Source of the DNA: Bagarius yarrelli
Lineage: Eukaryota; Chordata; Actinopteri; Siluriformes; Sisoridae
Assembly (NCBI GenBank): GCA_005784505.1
Contig: VCAZ01000022.1
Coordinates: forward strand, 4,654,195 to 4,718,194
Reading direction: 5' to 3'
Length of the DNA: 64,000 nucleotides
How positions within the stretch are numbered: the first letter of the stretch is position 1; the number at the start of each line of letters is the position of its first letter. Under the pieces are notes generated by a model. It was given only the letters and a program-made list of their open reading frames with translations, ran no database searches and was not told the origin of the DNA. Made by a program: the position numbers and the translations under genes. This document shows positions 38,003 to 52,000 of this stretch, piece after piece.

Positions 38003-41000
38003 ACCCCCCCCCCCCCCAATAAAGTTCAGAGTTCTCATGCTGCATGTGGTACCACGAGGAACCTAGAAGCTTTATCAGACTTACATCACCCATGTCCCCG
38101 AACTGATTAAGTGCTACAGTGGTGCGTCTGCAATCCTAAAAAAAGAGTTTTTATTTGTGTGCCCCCTCACACAATAATAAAGCTTTTTCAGCTTTTTCAG
38201 CTGAAAGGTTGCAGTTTCAGTAGTATTACTTACGTAGGTAATTACTGCCTTGTTTACTTTGGGTCTTATTGTACATGCTCTGTTTCTTCCAGTTTGTTAT
38301 ATATATATATATTAATTAATTACACATACTGTTGAGCCTGTGTGAAATAAAACATGAGTGGAACTGATAATCATATTAAAATATATTTAAAATAAAAGAT
38401 ATATTCAAAATTCCAATATTCTACTGTACAATTTGTACACCTAAAAGTCTTTTTCATAGAGTGTTGAGCATTGTGGAAGCAGCTTTATAGAAATATTTTT
38501 TTAAGATATGAATTTAAAATTGCATAAATAAAAAAAAAAAAGTCTGAAGCGTAAATAAAAGCTAATAATACAGCTTATACCAGGACAGGACAACTGCAGG
38601 AGCTGGTGGTTTGTTTTGCTTTTTTAAACCCTAACCAGCCTAGCAACCAGATTCTGCGCTCGACTCTCTACCAGCTTGATAGTCCAGCACTTCAAAATGT
38701 TAGCAAAACGCGTTCATCCACTGCGCATTGCCGGATAGCAAACATTTAAAAACAAGCAGATAAAATAAATAAATAAATAAACATGCGGTGCGGTCAGCTC
38801 AATACCCCTGCAGCAGACCCGGCCTGTTGAAATGTAATTGCGCACTTTCTGTGTCCAAGAGCACTATCTAGCTGTGCAGTCGATGCAGTTGTTTGTATGT
38901 TTTAATCAGTAGTGCAGTAAAATTAGTGTGCCAAGTACTTGATACTATTGCCTTTCTATGCAAGTATTAGTGTACCAAATAGGAATGAAATGTTATGTCT
39001 TTTTTTATTTATTGTTTGCAAATTTGGTTTGAGAGTTTACTCAACACGCAAAATATTTTCTTTAATTGTTCTCTCTTCCCATGCAAATGTGATTCGTATG
39101 TTAATTTGGCCTGTGCGTTACCATAGCAACGGCACTCTAAAGTGCAAAGCTGGAATACAAAGTCAAAAGTTTTCATCTTTCATCCTCTGATCATCAGAGG
39201 GAATGAGCAGAGCTGCAAAAATGTTGACAACTGGCTCGGAATGCTAAAACATGATCTAGCTGCATTTGATAGTCTTATTAAAAACACACGCTGCAAATAA
39301 GTCTTAACTTTTCTTTTCTTTTTTTTTTTTTACCTAACTTTTTTGTAGAAATGTCTATAACTGCAGTTATGAGAGACTGACCCCTCCATCTCTGTTTTCC
39401 ATCTTGTCTGAACCTCTGTCCTTAATTGTAAGCATCTTAGATCTTTATGTTCACTGCCCCATTCACCCAATGAGATCCAGGCCACTCAAAGCTACTTCAC
39501 TATAATTCTTATAGATCGGGGCACGTTCTGCTCTTCTGCTTTCCTTTCATCACTTTTCAAAGAGTTCTGAAAAGAACTAGAAGTCTTTGGACCTGTGCTT
39601 GTTTAAATTGACCTTTAGCACAGGTAAAGGGGCAAGTAGAGCCTTGATCTGGCACCAGATGCTGGCGTAAATCTCCATCAGGACAACGTGCATGGCCTCA
39701 GTGTTTTGTCTGCAGCTGTCTGCTCAGTAGGCGTATGACCCTGGTTATTGGGGCAGGGTAAGGGCAAGAAATGACAGTCTCTGTGGATTCAGAGGCCAAC
39801 GTCAAACAACATAATCAATCCAGTTCTCCCTGAATTGCTCTGGGTGACTGGCCTTGAAATGCTGCTTGTTTCGTGCTCTTTTTCCCCCTAAACCAGTTTT
39901 GATTTCCTGGGTGAGGCTTGGCAAGCTCATTTGTGTTGTTAAGTCTTTCAACCAGAACATTTGGCTGGAAAAAAAAAATCGTTATGCTTCTGATTAATAC
40001 TTTATCACTGTGCTGGTTTAAGTTCACTTTTTTCTCTGAGTTTTCTTTTGGTTCTCACATATTTCCTGTGTTGAAATCCACAGGAAGATAGAGGTTGCTG
40101 CGTTAGATGTGCTGCAGTTCTATTAAAAGCAAACCTTTCTAGCCTATCCATCCATCTGTCTATCTAGCATTGCAGGTTTTTTTTTCCCTTTGCCAACTGT
40201 AGTCTTTTTTGATGTGAACTGATCAGAGCGTGGAAATCAATAAGCCCAATGTGCACGTGAAGGCACCTTATCTCAGTGGACATTCCTCAGCAAAGACTTT
40301 ATCTACAGGTGTGACCAAAATGAATATGGGACATGGTGTGATACATGGGTAAAAAAAAAAAAAAACTGTATATGTGCGTAATACAAAACTCCAAAGTATG
40401 TGTCCTGTCTTAATGTGCCATCATTACAAGCACTGCTGTTTTGTTCTATAATCTAGAACTGAAGCATTATTGGTAATGTGCTAAAACTCTAATTACATAA
40501 GTGGGATCCAGTTACCCAAAATTAAATACACAGCCTTTATTTTTATATGTACAATAAAGTAAAATCTTTTTTTTTTTTTTTTCCCGCATATTTCCGCACT
40601 GCAATGTCCCTGTGAAAGGACTTAAGAAAACTCGAGTGTCCCGCACAGAGCCCTTACCCTAACCCCATTAAACACTACTGCGATAATCTGGAACACTGAC
40701 TGCACCCCAGACCACATCACCCAACATTACTGCCTTTTCAGAAATGTTAAGGTTGTTATAGGAGTAAGACTGAGAGTAAATCTGGAGTAGGTTGTTTAGA
40801 AACACATGTAGATGTGATATTCAGTTATCCAATATTTTTTGGCTTTACAGTGTAGCTTCATGTCTCACGCATCCTGGACATAATAAATATCAGTGCTATG
40901 GTAAGCGGATGATCCAGCAAATGGTTAAGAATTAGCAGGTGACCTAAAGGGTGACATTTCTTTATACTGCATTCTTCATAAACGCCACTGATGCATTTCC

Positions 41001-44000
41001 CACAGATATAAAACGAAGCAATATTAAAAGTTGTTCTTTCTTGTATAACAGGATGTTGGCTGAATGATGTCACATCATTAATGTACCTTTACCTCTCTTT
41101 CATCTGGTTTCTCTTTGGTTGAACAACTTCAATTCAACTTTGCATTGTTTATGAATTACGACCCAAATCCGTGGCTAATGCAAACCCGATGGTCCAGACT
41201 ATCTCCATAAATGGGTAATGAATCCAAAGTGTTCTGAAGGTTCAACAGAAAAAAAAAAAAAAAAAGCAGAGAATTTCTCTCAACCCTGTTTGAAGAAAGC
41301 AGAACAGCATGACCTGCTGTAGATCAATGGAAAACCAGACAGATGTTCCTTAGCACAGTATGTGTCTTCTGGCTTAGAAAACTGTGTTCTTAAATGTATT
41401 AATTTGTCCCTCACATTTTTTCATGAATGTTTATTGTGTATACAAAATGACGTCTGTCAAGACTTATCCTAGTAGTAACCAGTGTGGTATTGACACTAAC
41501 CAACGAAAAAAGTTTTTAAGCTTTTAGAATATTTCATCCTCGATTGCCATTGAAACGATTAATATAAGATAATCAATTGATCCTATAAAGAAACACTGTT
41601 AGCGAGGCGGAAATATACACTAGATAGGGCAACTGTGTTTTGCAGGGTTTCACGCACACCCACATTTATTCACATCAAGGCCAAGCCACAATATTTCTAA
41701 AAGTCTTATTTTTTCTTTTTTCTTCCATTCCAAAACATGAGCAGATGCAGGAAAAAACAGTAACGTTTTATTAGGCAGTACAGACCAATCTCCTGATTTA
41801 TGTAGTCCATGATTAGGTCAGTCACTACACACTGACAGTGCTAATAGAATTGCACATCAGCTGCATGTTTTGTCCCTGTCGCATTGGGAAAATGAACACT
41901 AAATTGTCAAATGAACACTAAATTGTCAACAAACAAAGCACCGCCTGCTTCCATTTACTAGATTCAGCTACATTACTCATTACACACGCTAACCCCCCCC
42001 CCCTTTTTTTTGTAACTCTCGTTCTTTTTTCCTCCTGGCTCTTTTCGGACTTTAGAATATTTGACCACAGTCATGTGGTGTTAAGTCTCTGTTCTTCTCA
42101 ACTGCAGCCACTGTTATTTTTGATCCTTTGCATATTTGCCTGTCAGTCAAGAAGCCTAGAAGCTCGATGGCTGCCTCTCACTCTAGCGTTACTCGCTCTC
42201 CAAGAAGAGATGGATGCAGGAGAGGGTGGAGTAGGAGGAGAGAAAAGAGAGCTTCTCTTTTAATACGCTGAATATTTCAGCTTTTTATTTTTTCATCTCG
42301 TTTTATGAGCTGCCTTTTTACTCCAGGCTTTGATCAGTTGTGGATTCGTTAGCATTCCGCTCTAAGCTGGTCTGAGGCTTTTGAACTTGCGGAGAGAAGA
42401 AACCCACATGGAATGCATATGGTCGTGTTTGTAGGTGTACTGAATTTATGGTGTCCGTTACCTCAAGTAATCGTACTTCTAAAAGATCAGTCCTAATTCT
42501 GTAAATGTTTCTAACGAGTGGCTTTTCAGACATATAACGATTGTGTTTATTCCCTGACCCTGGTTGCCTAACAGCCATGCTTCCTGCCTTTGATTGGAAT
42601 GGATGTTATGTATTTGTGTTGATAAGTCAGTGCAGTGATTTTCTTCCAGATGTAGAATTAACAGCATAAACATGTTTTAGGGTAAACTCAATATGACTCC
42701 TCCTTTTCCATTTTTTTCCCTTTCTGCTCGTAATCCATAACTAAAGCCAGCTTCTTGATCAATTATTAAAGAAATTCCTTTCTCAAAAACATTTATTGCA
42801 ATCAAGATTATTCCTGGTGGGGTTTTTTTTTTTTTCTTTTACTTGGCTAGTTAATTCTTCTTCATTTACTCTAATGGTCCCTTTATTCTGATTCTGATGG
42901 TGGATCGTGAGTCTATCCTGACAGGAGGTGGGCCAGAGTGAAATCCCAGCAAGTCTATCCTAGCGCGTCACACACAAACATTCTCACTCTCATTCACACT
43001 AAGCCACCTACAGGCATATAAACACTGTATATGGAAAATGTAAATAACCTTGGGATTCTGATAATGGGAGGTGGCAGCACTATCTGCTGGTGTGATATCC
43101 CAGCCATAGGATAGCCAGTGGAATCTGGTGAGAAAGGACCAAGGAAAACACCAAAATGTGTAGAATAAAACATATTAAAAAAATATTGTGCCAAAATTAT
43201 GCTTATAGGTTGTACTTTTTTAATTATGGTTATTTTTACACCCACCTTACTAGTAGGCTAGTATATACTATAGTATATTTCCTAATATTTCATTGCTTTG
43301 TTTTTTTCCTAACGCATTTTTAAAACATCTGTGTGGGTTGAAGGCCACCGGGATTTCTTATGCTTGCCACACATATGACCCATCCACACCTTCCACACAC
43401 TTCACTCAAGAGTGCAAGTAACCAGGTCAATGTAGGAAATTAAAAGCCAGTTCTATAAAAATGAATGAGAGTCCAAGATCCACTGCTGTGATTTCTGAGG
43501 CTTTCTAGTCATTTTCTCTTGTGGCAGGAGATGAGTTTCCTCCTCGGTTGCGCTCTGTTCTCTGTAAGGGAGGCGTCTTGTGGTTTCAGGCGGCTGGAAA
43601 ACGGGACCCTCCTGTCTGGCCTGTGGCTGGACGGAAGCTCCGTCACCCTTGCCTTTAGTCCTTCCCTTCTTACTCCTCCGCCATTCACCGCTCCCCCTTA
43701 AGGAGTCTTTAAAGAGCAAAGAGATGAGAAGGATTTCCTCTGGTCCAACGGCACGTCTTTAATTTGAGCCTCCTATCCTGCCACTTCTCCGACCAAAAAA
43801 ACCCCATCCAAGAGCCGAGGCCGAGCTGGCATTCCCCTTTCCCGCCCTATGTTTCTTTATTCGTTCACCACCGTCCCTCACACTGCCCTCTCATCTCGCT
43901 CTTGCACTGTGATGATTGGTGACAGACTGTCTGCTCCTCGTTTCACATCACATTTTTTGCTGAGGAAAACACACACTGTAAGCACTAAAGGCAAAATGGA

Positions 44001-45965
44001 TCTTTATGATGCATTTATGATTAAGAAGACAACAAAACATTTGTCACAAATTACAAGCGATAGTGTTTAAAACGATAAAAATAACACTTTGAGTCTGATT
44101 ATAGGTCATAATTTGTGTTAACATGTATTTATCTAGACCCAAGATTATCACCTTGTTGTATTTGAGGATGAGAATGCATATAATCATTCCGGAGTTGTAT
44201 CCATTCCTCTTTTTTTTTTTTTTTCTCCCACTCAGCCTGTCCTCACTCTGGAAGTCTCAGCAAACTATTTTTGTGGCTTTGTCATTTTTATCCACATCTT
44301 TGCTTCACTTTAATCTGTTTCTCCTGAGCAGCTCCACATCAGAGATCCAGAGAAGGTTCTTTTGTGTCTGTGTCTGCCCTGTAGGTATTCATGTTGCGAG
44401 GCAGATTAATAATTACAGACTTACTGAATACACAACATTGCAGAAGGGGGGAAAAGACAATTTCTGGACTGTTTGATGTCAAACATGAGAGAGACCAAAA
44501 TTACACTGGGGGGAAAAAAGACGAAGGCAGATTTGGTGTGCATTTTTTCTCTCTTTGTTGGTATTGTTTCCTGTTATTATTATGTCTGGCTTTATGGATA
44601 TGTGTAATATAAAGAACAACAGGATAACTCACATTATACACGCAGTAGCTGGTTGTTTGTCAATTAGCTTGACGGTGCTTGATGTGAAGCGCTCGTTTCT
44701 GATTTTTTTTCTTTGAAAAATACTCTGTGGAAGACTTTTTCCTTTTTTAAAAGGTTTTATGTCCCAAATTGGTCCTCTAAGCAGTTTTGACTGACTATTC
44801 AACCACAACTTTTTTTTTCTAAATCCTGCCTGTGGAATGAGAACTGTATTAAATGTTTATTGCACGTTATTGTCTTTGTGTACAGTGTTTTTTTTTCCAG
44901 AAAAGGAATGAGCTTTTGGCATTAATGGGCCAGTGCCTTGCATAAGTTCCCTCCCTTTGAATCTATAAAAGAAACTCATATGTGACACACAACTATATAG
45001 CTCAGGATACTGAATTAGGTAAAACAGGTAGCAAAATTCATTATCGAACAAAAGCAAAACATTATAACAATGGAAAGAACCTTGATGAGGCCGGAGACCT
45101 GGTAAGGTGGACAGAGAAGCAACCAGGAGTCACGTCAGTATTACAAGCTCTGTTATGGAAATGTATGACATACTTTTCAAATTAAATCAATTTCAGATTG
45201 TGTTGCAGTTAAGGAGGGCAGATACTTATTCTGGGCATACTCTGTAGAGCAGCTTTGAGGAGAGCTTGATGGGTGCTTTGCAGCTGTCAGTCTTATCCTG
45301 GGCTGAGCATTGACTTAACTCTGACAGCTCCTTTTGCCTGCTGTCTCTCAGCATTATTGTCAGAATGCGGTGGAGAAACGGTTTGTTTTGTTAGCTTTGG
45401 TTCAGCCGCTCCTAGGTTTCCAAGCACCTCCTTGATCAGCGAAGTTCTCTGTTCTCACTGTAAGGCTTCAACCATCAGGTGATGAAAAGAAGGTGACTCA
45501 CAATGCATCTCTGAACTTTCTTTTTTGGCTATGTGTTTTTTTTTCCATATTGTATGTTCCTATTGCATTTTGGGAAGGAGTATCATCATACCTTATGACA
45601 CACTTCTAGTTCTGTTGCTTTATCTGACAGAACGTGGTGTAATGTGCATTAAATCTGTGCTCTCTACTAGTACATAGATCATTTTTAATACCAAAACTTG
45701 TGTTGTATTTCTTTGACACTGTTGTGGCTCACTTGTATATTCCCTGCACATGTGTGTCTGTCTGTGTATGCACTGTTCTCAGGGAGAAAGAGGATCACAT
45801 TAGCCGCCTCAGGGAGTCGCAGAGACAGCAGGTCCAGCAGGCTGAGAGTGCTTTGGAGAGCTTCAAGAAGCAGGTGGAGCTCAGCTCTGAAAAAGCCTAT
45901 GCTGACATGAAGCAGCAGGTGAGAATACACATTGAACTATGTTTCAGAATGATGTCGTTGTTTTC

Positions 45966-46013
<48 letters not shown>

Positions 46014-49000
46014 GATATTATAAACTATACACTTGTACATGAGTTGGGTGTATGTGGTATATAGTCGGACCGATCTTTGTAATGCATTAAGCTGTATGAA
46101 ATTTAACAAAGTTTGCTTTTAGTTCTACAGTTTTAAGTGTTTGGACCATTAAATTGTAAAATCAATGTTTCTGGCATGACAAACAGACTGGCATGTAACC
46201 AGACATAGTTTATTTTATGTTTAAACCAAATTTGGGCTGTGTAAAAATATCGACGCAGCTAACTATTGCGATATTTTTTTACCGATAGTGTATCGATATT
46301 CTAACCTCTAGTAATAAACAGATTATGCTTTAAACTAATTTATGTTTATATTAATATAATAATAATATATGTGGTTGTCGCTGTCAAATACAGCCATTGT
46401 TTTAGAAGCAAGCATGGAGCTTTGAATGTTTTTTGTTTTTAAGTATTTGTTTGTAATGTATTGCGATATATCGTGACGTGTATTGTATCGTAAGGCCCTT
46501 GCTGATACACAGCCCTTTAAAAAAATCCAGCATATAGCTGGCTTCTCTCTTAGCAAATCAACTAGACAGAACGGGGGCCCAGTGGTTAAGGTGTTGGAGT
46601 GCTGATTGGAGGTTTAGGGTTTAATTCCCAGCCCCACCAAACTGCCACCGCTTGGCTCCCGAGCACAATGCCCTCAACCCTCAACAGCTCATTTAAATGA
46701 GAAAAAAAGACGGTGGCTCTGGTAAAGGGCATCTGCCAGATGTTTAAATGAAATTTAAACGTTTATGCAAATAACTGCTTATTGTAAACACATTGGCTTC
46801 CTTCCTCCAGTAGTCTGTTTAACAGTTTATGGGTGGGGCATTAACGAATAAGACCAATAAAAGCCAGATAGCTGGAGAATGCAGTGTCTAATAAATCATC
46901 CATTACACAAGTACGACTGCTAGGCCCGTCACTAACCCTGTAAATGTAAGTTAGGTACATTTCTGTAAATTTAAAAGCATCGATCATCAGACCATCATTG
47001 AATCTACAGATGAGATCAGATAAAAAGTATCTCAATTTATCTTACAAGGAAAAATTTAAGTTAGATTGTTTAAGTGGGAAGAGTAACAAGACATTAAAGA
47101 TTAAAAAATGATCAGAAATAATAATAATAATAATAATAATATTAATGATGAGATATGTAAAGCACAAACCTGTTGGCTTGAAAGCAGATGTTAAGATGTG
47201 TCACTTATGACAGACTTCTTATTGTTTTGAAATTGTCGCTTATCCAAAGTGGTAGCTCAGTGGTTAAGGTGTCTGGTAAGCAAAATTATTGGAGGAAATA
47301 ATCCCAAATATTTGCCTCCATGTCTCTTGCATATTATATCTACATCAGTTCATTAACTCACTGACTCAAAAGTTATCACTCTCAGGGCCAACCTTTTTTT
47401 AGTGGTGATGGCTCAGATGGTCAAGACTCTCGGTTGTTAATCATACGTTTGGGGTTAAAGCCCAAGTACCAATAAACTGCCACTGTTAGCCCCTTGAGCA
47501 AGGCCCTTAAGTTTTTCTGCTCTGAAAATACTGTACAATGGCTAACCCACCATTTAACTTCACTATGCTACAATGCATATGTCTTCTTCCGCTAGATTTG
47601 TCATCTTCTGATAGACTGGGCAACAGAATACACACATATGAGACAGAAATCCAGACAGAAAACATCAATAACATTTAAGCCATATCGTTATTTTTTGTAA
47701 GTTCAGTGATTAAGGCATTAGCCTACTGACCGAAAGATCTTGGGTTCAATTCCCAGCACCGCCAAGCTGCCACTTCCTTTAAACCTCAACTGCTTAGATA
47801 AATAAGGTAAATATCACTATATAATAAGGATGTCTGACAAATCTTTTAAAAAATCACATTATTTGCCCTTCAGCTATGGTTTAGTCCCGTGTCTCCTTCG
47901 TCCACACTTTACGAACTATAACTGTTTTACTTAACCAATTATTTTAGTAGGTAACTAGTTCTTTCTGTAGGATGTTAATTAATCATTAATGTGTTTAAAC
48001 TGAAACTGGTGGTACCTAATAGTAGATATTAGTTTTTTAACATATGTTCATTTTTTTTTTTTTTAATCAAAGCTTCTGCCAGAAACTGACGGCACATGCA
48101 AGTGTTTGATGAAGCGTTTAATTAGGCCACAGCAGTCTGGAGGTTGTCACCAAGCTGCCATTGTACACAGCCTGATTCCAGATGTTGTGACACAGTGCCT
48201 GGGATCTGCTGAAATGCCCTTTTTCAACCTCTTCCTGCCACAGCTGCCTTCATTTCCCTAGACTGATGGTGCTCGGGGCTCCTCAAACTGTCACAACAAG
48301 CTGTATTTTTATATCAGACAGTCACGTTATGAAAGGGCTTCAAACTGATTTGTTTTCCAAAGAATGGAAAAAGCAACTTTGATGCTGTGCTGTGGAATTG
48401 TAAACACATTCTGTGCTCTGTAGCAATCAGGGTCCCAGTAAAAAGCATCTGTCTCGCATGTGTTCTGTGCAAAACCAAATATCTAGTCATTTAAACAGCA
48501 GCCATAAAGTCGGAGACAAAAGAGCTGCCGATCGGACATCCCAAAATTTAGTGGCAGGCGATGTGAGACTGAGACAGACAGAGGACAGTGTACATCCAAC
48601 TTTGCTTCCAGCAGGGATTTCATAATTGTCATAAAACATCTTAAAATACCTTGAAGACATGTGGCTGTTTTACAGCTATAATGTGATTTTCTATGAAATC
48701 TGATCTAATAGTAAACTCAAAATAAATACTTGTGAAAGGTGAAATGAATTATAAGCTCAAGCTTTTATTAATTCTGAAGTCGAAGGTTACATTTTTTAGT
48801 TTTGTTATTGTCTGTGACCTGTAGTATTGTCCTTTATTGTTACTATGATAGGGCAAGATCCCTGAACAATGGCCGACATATGAAAGAATTATATCTATCT
48901 ATCTGTCTGTCTGTCTGTCTATCGATCGATCTTTCTACCCCTATGTGTATTTATACATCTGTCTCTCTGTCTGTCTATCTGTTTATCTGTCTGCCTGTAT

Positions 49001-52000
49001 GTCTATTGTTCATCGATTGGTCTGTTTGTCTGTTTTTCTGTCTATCTACAGTATCTATCAATCAATCTGTCTGCCTGTATGTTTATGTCTTATCTAACTG
49101 AACAAGGCCCTTAACTCCCAATTGCTTAGTATGTCAGTCTATCTATACATCGGTTTATCTACATATCTGTCTCTGTTTATTTATTTATCTGTCTGTCTGT
49201 CTGTGTCAATCTATCTGTGTATTAATCTAAGTGTCTGCTGTATCTGTCTTTCTCTAAATGTTTAATTTTCTTAGCTAACATATCACACCATTATTACAGA
49301 TTCAGTATTGTCATGGCTTCTCTTTTTCTTGGTTTCAGATGGAAAAGGTAGAAGCAGATTTATCTCGTTCTAAGTCACTAAGAGAGAAGCAAACCAAGGA
49401 GTTTGCCCATCAGCTAGAAGAGCTCAGACATAAATACGAGCAGCAGGTTAGTACTGGAATTAGTCTTCCTACACAAAATTTCCTGTGTGCTTTTCTTAAT
49501 GCCTTTATTGTTTAATACCTCCACTTTCCACCTGGGCTTCAAAAAAAGACGATAAAGAGCACTGTACTCGTTAAAACGTCATAAAAAACACGTCCATTTA
49601 AAGATCACTTTCTTAGAACAACACCAGTTAGTTTGGAGCTTAGTGTGAGGAGGATCATTTCTGCGTGGCCTTTTTGCCTCTAAAGAAGATGCTATGTTAC
49701 GACTTTAAATGCAAAGCACTTCATGTGTAAATACTGATTTAGCTGAAAGGTAGTCAGTGCATTTTTTTTTAATTTGCAAAAAATGTTAATTAGGAATTGG
49801 TAGCGTAGTGGTTTAGGTGTTGGACTACTAATTTGAATAATGGGGTTGGATTTTCAGGACCTCCAACTTACCACTGCTTGGCCTCTGAGCAAGGCCTCCA
49901 TTTGCTCAAATTTATAAAAGTGAGAACATCTTTGAAAACCAAAGCCAGAATACAATAGTAAATGTTTTCTAGCATTTCCTTGGATGAAAAGACCAGAAAA
50001 AAGAGGAACGGCTCCTCCAGCTCGTTCATTTGAAGCATCCTGTCGCACTCATTTGGCTTCGCCTTTATTTGACTCTCCGTTTAATTCAGCATGAGAAAGT
50101 CTTTGAAAACTAAAACTAGATATGTGCTGATGCAATTTCAGCATTTCCTCAGGTGGAAAAACGAGAGAACAGACACAGCTTCCTATTTCACATTGATTTG
50201 AAGAAGACTGTCCATTTTATTTAACCAGAAAATTGTCCTGAATCATATTTTTGCAATGTTGTTTTAAAAACAGGCCAATTTTTCTATCGTTATTAATTTA
50301 GCTTCATCTATGCATTTTATATATATAATTAATATAACAGTTCTTTAATGTAGAACAATTTTTGACTATTTTAAAGCCATCATGTAGGTAAGGCAGCTCC
50401 ATTAGGTATTCCTAGGGCAAAAGCTTTACTGAATCATTTTTCATTTCATTTCTAATTTGGCAGATGTTTATATATCCAGCACCACCACGCTGCCACGTTT
50501 GGAACCCAAGCAAGGCCTTTAATCCTTTCTGGTCCAAGGGCACTGTATCATGACTGACCTGTTGAAACGGGGGTCATCAGACACCAGACATTAACACACC
50601 TGTCTGTAAGTTTTAAGTATACCTAGCAAGACCTTGATTAGCTCGTTCAGGTGTGTTCGAATAGGGTTTGAGATAAACTCTGCAGGAACTCCTGGACTGG
50701 GTTTGGTGACCACTGTGTTTAGCTTTAAAGGGCCCAGAAGTGGCAGCTTATTGGTCCTGGAAACTAGACAACCTTTTGATCAGAAGTCCAAATTTTAACC
50801 ACTAATCCATGCAAAAACAATCAAACTTTGATGAAACATGCTTCAGTTGAGCTTTTTATATTGGTATAGAAGCATCATTCCTTCATGACGTCCACCCCGC
50901 TGCAACCTGACTCCTTGAGGATGAAGCAAAGTTTCCATTCCCTCATAACTCTCTAACTAATCCAATCTTTTAGATATTCGCTCATCAGATCTCAAGCCAT
51001 GGCACAAACATACTTTATCCAAAAGGTTTATTAGCACCAAAGCATGGCACACATTCTCACACACATCTCTGCATTGTGAAGAACAGAAGAAGTCTGGCAC
51101 CGAATGTCATTCTTTTGCATGTCAAAACCTTGCTGAGAGCAGCCAGACTCTTCTCCCAGTCCATGATCTTCCCCAGGGAGTCTCTTCGGCTGGGCCGCTG
51201 CCGCATTATTTCAGCGCTAATCATGTCTATCCCGCTGACAGCAGCCATTCAGTGCAGCCGCTTTAAGAGCTTGGCACTAGGCGGACTCCTTGCTGTGACG
51301 TTTACAATAAAGCGTCTGTGGTATTCCAGACCTGTCTATTTCCGCTGTACATGTTCTTCTTGTCCTACAGTTAACATACTTCTTAAACTGACTTTTATCT
51401 GCCCTGGAAGCCTTTTTGCAGAGCTGAAATGTTATCGAGCAGTAAGTCAGTGTAAACTGTGTGTGTTTGTCCATTGCTTTCTATAGAAAAATATAATTCA
51501 AAAAGTGGCAAAAACAAAAGATTTTTTCTTGTTGCTAAAATTAAAATGCTGATGCCATGGGGTGGCATTAAGGGCTTTCTTTGTGGCCATCTTGCTGTCT
51601 TGCTGAGGGGAAACTTTGTCTCTTTGAAACAGCCCCATTCATCACCTGCTCTCAATAGCAGTGCTGCAGTCTCCAGCTAGCGAGCAGGCCAGGTAGGGTG
51701 CCGGGATGCACAATGAGCTGGGGATTAGCATCAAATTTAGGGGGGACTGGGTTCTTCCCCTGCCGGCGGGGAGACAGGTCAGGACCAGCCAAGGTCATTG
51801 TCCAGCCCCAGGACCCCCTTTACCACCACCACTTACCCCTCCTTTATTTGATGAGAGGAGTAGGATCTAAGCCTGGGAACCTAAATCGACACTTCTCAAC
51901 TCCCAGAACTGACTCTCCACACAGCAGGTGGAGTAAAGCAAGATAAAGCAGCTGGTAGTTTTTTTTTCCACACATTGTTGGCATTCGCACACATTCAGAT

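Larger units (their letters stand above)
35440..45782 (+). other. CEP112 intron (10343 bp)
   Basis: It starts with a Tc1-like element containing a SINE (35616-37327) and then a 73-base poly(C) tract (37945-38017). From about 38020 to 45780 I recognise no mobile element with confidence. This makes it the least repeat-loaded long stretch of the window, with only homopolymer runs and short duplications. A G+C-richer unique block lies at about 43440-43830. Confidence 0.65.
45919..49338 (+). other. CEP112 intron (3420 bp) with SINE cluster
   Basis: It holds a 41-base T run, a CGATAT-type repeat, SINE copies near 46570, 47244, 47402 and 47697, and a degenerate TCTA/TCTG array (48893-49255) interrupted by a SINE fragment. 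About 48060-48600 is unique sequence of balanced composition with no recognised function. Confidence 0.7.

Noticed and set aside
37663..38093. Glycine-rich frames on the minus strand
   Set aside because: Caused by the poly(C) tract.
44940..45250. DNA transposon end (GGCAGATACTTATTCTGGGC)
   Set aside because: One suggestive phrase, no inverted partner or coding remnant.
51076..51486. 136-codon forward frame and 63-codon reverse frame
   Set aside because: No recognisable domain, no splice borders that fit the gene, and both strands are open, as expected by chance in a G+C-richer block.
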